The notes beneath the pieces were generated by a model. The model was given only the letters and a program-made list of their open reading frames with translations. It did no database searches and had not been told where the DNA came from. A program made the translations under genes and the position numbers. This document shows, in pieces, positions 58,101 through 64,000 of a stretch of DNA of 64,000 bases. The DNA is taken from positions 40,129,701 through 40,193,700 of the forward strand of contig OY292275.1 in assembly GCA_958496175.1 (NCBI GenBank), in the 5' to 3' direction. How positions within the stretch are numbered: position 1 is the first letter of the stretch; each line of letters begins with the position of its first letter. The DNA is from Sisyra terminalis (lineage: Eukaryota > Arthropoda > Insecta > Neuroptera > Sisyridae).

Positions 58101-59704
58101 CTGAATTTTTTCGCGGAAATTTTTTTCCTGTATTAGACTGAAATATCTTAATTATTAAGAAAAAATTTCTAAGAATGGAAATAAAGAAATGGGGTATAGG
58201 AAATACGTTTTCGAAATCCCGTCTGACATGATGTCCCTGTAGATTATCCAGAAAACTAAGTGAGATGAGCGAGTCCACTCCCAAGTTGACGATCAATCTC
58301 CCGACGTAGGTAACCCTTGCATGTGCGTCCCCCGCTCCAGGTAACAAGGGTTTTATCTTCGCTAGTAAATTCATGTTTGATGAGCAAAGGGAATTCAGAT
58401 ATGTTTAATCAGCTACAACATAGTTTAAAGATTATAGCCTTAAGCACACCAACAGCGCAAGTTTGATGTATTGTAAAGAGGAATAGGTAACGAACTCGTC
58501 CATAAACTAGACCGTATGTTTCTTACGACAATATCACATTGTCTTTGCTTTTCTAAACGAGACAATCAAAATTACATAATTTCCACAAGCAAGTACAATA
58601 TATATTTAGATGTTTATTAGTTCAGTTAGGATGCTGCTATAGTCTCTGACAATAAACTTTATGTATGTTTATCCCATACCTTTATTGGCTATTCTTATCG
58701 CCGAAATATATTTCATTTAAGCAACGCACACAGTCATTAAAACCTTCAACCGCATCACTACATCCTATTTTACTATTAAAACAATAAAAGCAATATTATT
58801 GTTTCATTAGAGGGATTTAAATTGAGTAAATATTATTGTTACCCATTTCACTGGCTAATACTGAGATAATCGCCAATACGAACAAACAAAATTTTATTTT
58901 CTTATTTCGCGCAAAACTAAAATGAAATTGACATTTCATTGTTGTTTTTACGAAGACAAAAAACAAATGTATATAGACCCAAAAGTTTCATGAATCCCAA
59001 AAAAGTTTGTGAGACTAATAAAAGTTTCATTTTTTTAAGCTTTGATGGATTTTTTTCATACCTTAATTTAATTTTAAATAAAAGAGAAATATTCCCAAGA
59101 CTATATTATTTATTTACGCCTAGAATTAATTTGAGCATCCCTTATAATCTACAATTTAACCTTTTCATGTAAGAAATCGTATCACAATTATCAAAAATAT
59201 ATTTGCTCACTTTTCAATATAATTATTGCACAAAAATAAAGTCAACATATTTTTTTATAAAAATATATAGCGATTCTCAATTGTTATTTTTAGTTTTTGA
59301 GCTTATTTTCTGAAAAGTTGGTTTCGTTAATTTCCGAAATAGTTTTATTTCTTTATTTCAGCTGTTCTGTATTTATTGGTGAAAACCGTACTTTTCAAAA
59401 ATTATTCCAGAAGAAAGTCTGGTAGAGTATTGCGGGAGTTTTCAGTTTTTAATAATGCATATCTACATTTTACAATTTGAATGATTATTTTCTTTGGAAA
59501 TCTTAAAAACTTAAATCTAAAAAGAACTCAACATTCATAAGTAAATCATGTTTTTAATAGAAAGGTAATCAGAGCACTGATGTTGATGGTGACTGATTAA
59601 GATGATCGATTCGAAATGGGTAGTGTTTTAATCGTGTTTGAATTAAACAATGGAGGGATATCTTTCCCTTGTAGTGATTGAGTATCAGAAAGGATTTCTG
59701 GTCG
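55196..59704. other. AT-rich noncoding DNA
   Basis: I see no supported gene. The open frame 58084-58374 (minus) encodes LPGAGDAHARVTYVGRL in a locally GC-richer patch (58210-58360). It is the most coding-like unexplained frame here, but it matches no family I know. Confidence 0.42.
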
Positions 59705-59710
59705 GATGGC

Positions 59711-59918
59711 TAACCGGATTCGCAGACTCAAGATATCCTGATCTCCGGTGTCTTGGAAAATTAGCTTGTTGTCCTAGAAAAACAAACGTTCCGGATAAAG
59801 GATAAACAAAAAGATAACTGGGTTCGTAGACTCACGATACCCTTATATCCAGAAGTTTTGGGAAGTTTGCTTTTAATTTGACTTCGCAATAATAAACACA
59901 AGTTTATTTCAACTTAAT
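59711..59918. repeat. Two-copy tandem duplication, 104-bp period
   Basis: taaccggattcgcagactca at 59711 corresponds to taactgggttcgtagactca at 59815. Each is followed by a related gatatcc/gatacc, then tctccgg/tatccag, then a ttggaaaatt/ttgggaagtt block. The units are strongly diverged. The surrounding 59.6-60.4 kb is less AT-rich and might be an LTR or other element, but I could not find its termini. Confidence 0.5.
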
Positions 59919-62819
59919 TCTATTTATTGTGTCGCGCTTATTTTAATTTACGTTTATTACTCAAACAAAAAATGCTAATGCTTAATGCTAAATATAGGAT
60001 AGAAGCCAGTGAAGATGGCTGACTTCTTCTCACATTAACTGGACACTTTTCCAGTAGAGCATCTTTGATGGCTCATTTGTTCACGTGGAGGTTTTCCATT
60101 GTCTTATTGTCTTAATGTCGCAAGTTAGCATATCTCACGATGGACCAGGTAACCGCAAGAATCGGTACTCAGATGTTATGGGAAAATTTTGTTCATGTAT
60201 TATACATTACATGAACAGGTAGATAGTGGAGACTGGGGCTGGTTGACTATAGTAGAATAGGTAGAATAACTCTTAGTAATTAATCTGAAGTATGAGTGTA
60301 ACGAAATCTTACGAAGACCAGGAGTTTTTCTTGGTGTCCTCCTTAATTATACAAAGCACGACATTACTATTTAACATGGTTAAAAAGCTGTGCTTACGTT
60401 TAAATAATAATGCTTGCTAGTAAAGTATTTCCGTATCGCTCTTCTGTTGCAATACCTCTGATTTCATTAAACGGTGCCAAAAAGATTCATTTGTAAGTTT
60501 GTTAAAAAACACTTTAGAGAGATCCCTAAAACAATGAAGAAAAATAAGATGAAGCTTAATGCAATAGCTTTATATAGCTTTTTATATTTATATAGCTTTA
60601 CTTTGGATTCAGTGCTTTTGTTAGGATCAGACAATGTAAGAACGAAAAATTGTCGGGGTTTAATTAATTTATTTGTTTTGGGTCTTGTTGATTCAAAAAA
60701 AAAAATAAACATTTTGTTTTGAAACCTAAACTGAAGGAAACTTTTTATTTTACTATAAGAAATTCATGATTTCCATATTATATCAATCAAGGTACAATTG
60801 AGGTCCCATATTTCAAAAAGATTGAAAGTTTATTTTGTAAAAAAATATCTTTAAAATAAAAAAAATATTTTCTGTTACATTAATTAGACAGGCAATAATA
60901 AAATTAGAAGAAATTTACAATTTTTCCTTGCTGAATTTAATTTTTTTTTTGTGACTTCTATTTTAAAATTTAGCACTTACCTTTTATTACTTAAGCTTTG
61001 TCCCTTCTACTATATAGTCAATTTATCCCTTCGTGTTCAGTAAAATCTAATGCATTATATTTTCAATAGAAAATTTCGATTTTAATATTGGCATTTAAAA
61101 TAGCCTAATCAATTTTCTTTTGGTTTTATAAGTTTATTTATACAATTATAAAAAATATTAAAGTTTAGACTGAAATAAGGTCAAACAATCCGGTCTTCCT
61201 ATTGTATTCAATACTATGATAACAAAATTTTTAATTTATGGATTTTTATGAACTGAAAAATTAATGCTAGACAAAGTAATCATTATGAATGTATCAAAAC
61301 CGAAAATTGCAAATTAAAAAAACTTAACCCTAAAATCCCAATTTGACGTGGTCCAAATTTTCACGAACAATGTTTTGCAATAGATACAAATACTTTTAGA
61401 CCAATTATTTCTTATATTTGCTAAAATAGAAGAAACAATTTTCAACCTATGTTTTACGGTTACAGTTTTCATAGCTTGTGATATGTGAAGCATAAACATT
61501 CTACTGCTGCAATTTAATATTACTTTTATGCTTTTATTTCAAATTATTACCATATAATGTGAAAGCTGATGCTCACTCATTTAGTATTCAGAAATTTGTA
61601 ACTAAAACACTTCTGTTAGCTCTTCTGGGAACAAAATGTCTATTCATTAGTAGCAATTATAATTTAAACCACATTAATTAATTTCAATGTTTAAAACGAA
61701 GCATTAATTAATTTTTGCTTTACATTTTCTTGAAAATTAAAAGATACGATTTTAATTAATTGCTTCAATACATATTTATATAAACTCTGTTTTTTAGCTT
61801 TCGAAAACAAAAGCTAGTATATGAGTATAGCTAAAACATTTATAAGAACAATTACTTCGAAATATCTGCGTTCTTCGATAACTTAAAAATAACAATATAA
61901 TATGGTAGATGGGACATAGTCTATAGTCTTGTATTAAAATCAAAAATATTGGAAAATTTTAGAGAACTTTGTATTTTTCACTAAGACTTGTGAAAGTATC
62001 TTAGATTTGCTTTTTGACAGCATAATTAATTAATAAGTAATTATTTTTTTATTCAATAGTCATAATAATTACTTACCAATGGTTGAAGTACATATTTCAG
62101 TAGAGATCAATTAACGGAATAAACCATAAGAAATAAAAAACTACTATGAAGAAGAAAATATAAAACAAACGAAATATAAATGTATTGAATTGTAAATACT
62201 TTATTACTACTTTTACTTGTGAACCTTAGGTAATTACATATTTCAGTAGCTTATAAAGAAAACAAAATCAAATTAAATTCTTATATTCGAAAATTTGACG
62301 TATTTTAAGTATTTTAGTAGTTTTAATTAATAATTATTATTATTAATCGTAAATGAAACTACAATTATTCTTATGCAATATCCATCAATCCTTCAGCAAT
62401 GAACGTTTATATACAAGGCAAATATATTTACTGGGCGGACTTCGTCTGTCAAATATACTATTAAGTCAGCGTTACTTTTTTTTTAAATTTGCTTCTGTTT
62501 CGTGAAATATGAGAACTTGGATAATTTTCTTTATTACAACTCCCATTCACGTCAAAAATTCAATAGTACGTCTAAAGAAATTTTGAGTAAAAGTTAAAAA
62601 AAAATTAAAAAATTTTAACAGCTATTGTATAAGAAAAATAGATGCTGTTTAAACCAAATCTATGATATTCAGTCGATAATCGCATTCCAATGCGTCCCTA
62701 CAAATAAATCAACAAAACATTAACATTTTTATCAAAACATTAAATTAAATATCGGGGATACTTTATTACAGAAAAACTGAACCCAGACAAAGGTATTAAG
62801 TATAAAATCTAAACACCTC
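59919..62819. other. AT-rich noncoding DNA
   Basis: Nothing is supported as a gene. 59.93-60.4 kb is GC-richer with stops in all frames. The rest is AT-rich. The paired open frames at 60467-60722 on both strands are shadows of low-complexity sequence. Confidence 0.42.
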
Positions 62820-63335
62820 ACACGTTTCTAAAATGGAATCAGTCTTCTGCAAAGACAAAGCTTAAACTTTGCTTCAGAATGATAAAATGTTATATTTGGT
62901 CTGTTCTGTTATACGGAGCTGAGACCTGCTACCTATAACATGCTACGAATAATCGCCTGGAAGCTTTCGAGATGAGGTCGTATAGAAGAATGCTCCGAAT
63001 ACTCTGGACAGCTATGCAGATCAACGAAATAGTTTTAAGGAAAGCAAATGAATTCGAAAATTATTACATCCATTAAGACTAGGAAAATATTGAATCTAAA
63101 GCATGTTCTGAAGATACCAGCAAAAACTCATCCAGCTCATAATCAATGAGAAAATTGAGAGCCATAGAACACTTGGAAGAAAATAGGAGTCGAGGCAGAA
63201 GAACATTCGCATTTGGTCAGAAAAAATTATTTAGATGAGCCCAAGATCAAGGACAACTCGCCAATTTATTTACCAATGTCAGGTCTAACGTTAGAAATGG
63301 CATTCAAGGAAAAAGAAGATTGAACAATGACCTAT
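62820..63335 (+). pseudogene. RTE-like retrotransposon C-terminal relic
   Basis: Plus-strand frames read KLKLCFRMIKCYIWSVLLYG, then AETCYL. NNRLEAFEMRSYRRMLRILW then TA, QINEIVLRKANE, and a degraded K(L)EHLEENRSRGRRTF follow. The phrases correspond to the KCYVWSVLLYGxETWTL, LEAFEMWxYRRMLRIxWT, TNExVLRR and GKRxRGRRR blocks at the C-terminus of RTE-like (and related) insect reverse transcriptases. Stops (after AETCYL and elsewhere) and frameshifts are present. The catalytic region is absent from the sequence just upstream. Confidence 0.74.
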
Positions 63336-64000
63336 CAATAATTTTCAAAAGCTTCGTAAAGTACGTAACAATGTTCTCAAAGTATAATAATTATTTCGAA
63401 TTATTATTTTTTTACTACCATTGTATGTCGGATATAACAAATGTGTTAAAGTTAAAAGTTTGAATGAAAAGGCATTGATAAAATTTAAAATTATATACGA
63501 AATCAATAACTTAATTTAAAAAAAAAGTTCAATAAAAAAGAACAGAAGAAATTAAATAAATGTTCTCCAAAATTAAATAAAAGAATACATGAACGAGAAA
63601 AGAGAATTTTTTCCATAATTACGACAAATGAAAATTAAATTCGAAGAATTTTAATAATCCATGCTTTAAACCGCAATAAATAAAGGAAAAAAAAATCCGA
63701 TTCGTATGATTTATTATTTTTTAATACTTTTTGCTGTAATTCAATACCTATAACTTCTTTTTTTTAATAATCCGTACAAATTGAAAAAATTGCGATATAA
63801 ATTTTGATTGATCGGAATAATTACATCAAACTCCTGTCGAAATCCATTTACCTTTGAAATTGAAGCGAAGTATTAACTTTTTTAAATATTAAAAAGGAGT
63901 TATTTTAATTAAAATTAGCTTTCAAATTTATGGGTGTTTTACGTTGAGGATTAATTCAGTTAAATTGAGATATTAATCGATATTTGATAACAATTATGAT
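63336..64000. other. AT-rich noncoding DNA
   Basis: I see no feature in the last 0.66 kb. Confidence 0.5.

Overview
The window looks like a gene-poor or intronic stretch of an insect nuclear genome. It is strongly AT-rich, with poly-A/T runs and (TA)n tracts. It carries Jockey-type and RTE-like non-LTR retrotransposons, a tRNA-derived SINE, a pogo-like element with a C-terminal zinc finger, and several kinds of MITE. I found no convincing host protein-coding exon, rRNA gene or functional tRNA gene. The order (beetle, bug or other) cannot be fixed from this sequence alone. Nearly every interpretable feature is a transposable element or its debris.

Layout. 1-9 kb: a tRNA-derived SINE (about 1.02-1.19 kb), then a pogo-like DNA transposon remnant with GGGGAAGCCCGGGCAAGA termini and a relic of the transposase C-terminal zinc finger (3.11-4.08 kb). 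A dispersed repeat follows at once, and a reverse-oriented copy lies near 11 kb. 9.3-10.7 kb: an unclassified 1.4-kb repeat. 18.0-18.75 kb: a TA-flanked MITE followed by a dimeric SINE. 22.3-23.1 kb: a relic of a non-LTR reverse transcriptase, then a 0.3-kb inverted-repeat element. 27.7-28.9 kb: a pogo/Tigger-like MITE (TIR CAGTAATTCCTCT, TA target duplication) with a second, larger member of that inverted-repeat family nested inside. Both inverted-repeat elements have 12-14-bp target duplications, a short one-sided tail, and arms carrying a hammerhead-ribozyme-like core. 33.2-38.4 kb: RTE-like reverse-transcriptase debris, a Harbinger-like palindromic MITE and an RNase H pseudogene.

The centrepiece is 38.44-47.15 kb. 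It is a young minus-strand Jockey-like retrotransposon with a 10-bp target duplication (ctgaaatatt), a poly-A tail, a 5'-truncated ORF1 with zinc knuckles, and ORF2 with endonuclease and YADD reverse transcriptase. ORF2 is split by a 5,238-bp non-autonomous DNA element. That element has 163-bp terminal inverted repeats and an exact 8-bp target duplication, and removing it with one duplication copy restores the ORF2 frame. Its interior is noncoding and holds a two-tier tandem array: about 18 core copies of a 94-bp unit with a 375-bp higher-order repeat, bordered by diverged 224-bp units.

47-64 kb: mostly featureless AT-rich DNA. It holds an old frameshifted Jockey copy flanked by unusually long (94-bp) direct repeats (50.35-52.33 kb), another reverse-transcriptase relic (54.8-55.2 kb), a 104-bp tandem duplication (59.7 kb) and an RTE-like C-terminal relic (62.8-63.3 kb).

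The best candidates for something undescribed are the satellite-bearing 5.2-kb inverted-repeat transposon, and the two inverted-repeat elements with a covarying hammerhead-like stem. All family assignments come from reading motifs by eye; no database search was run.
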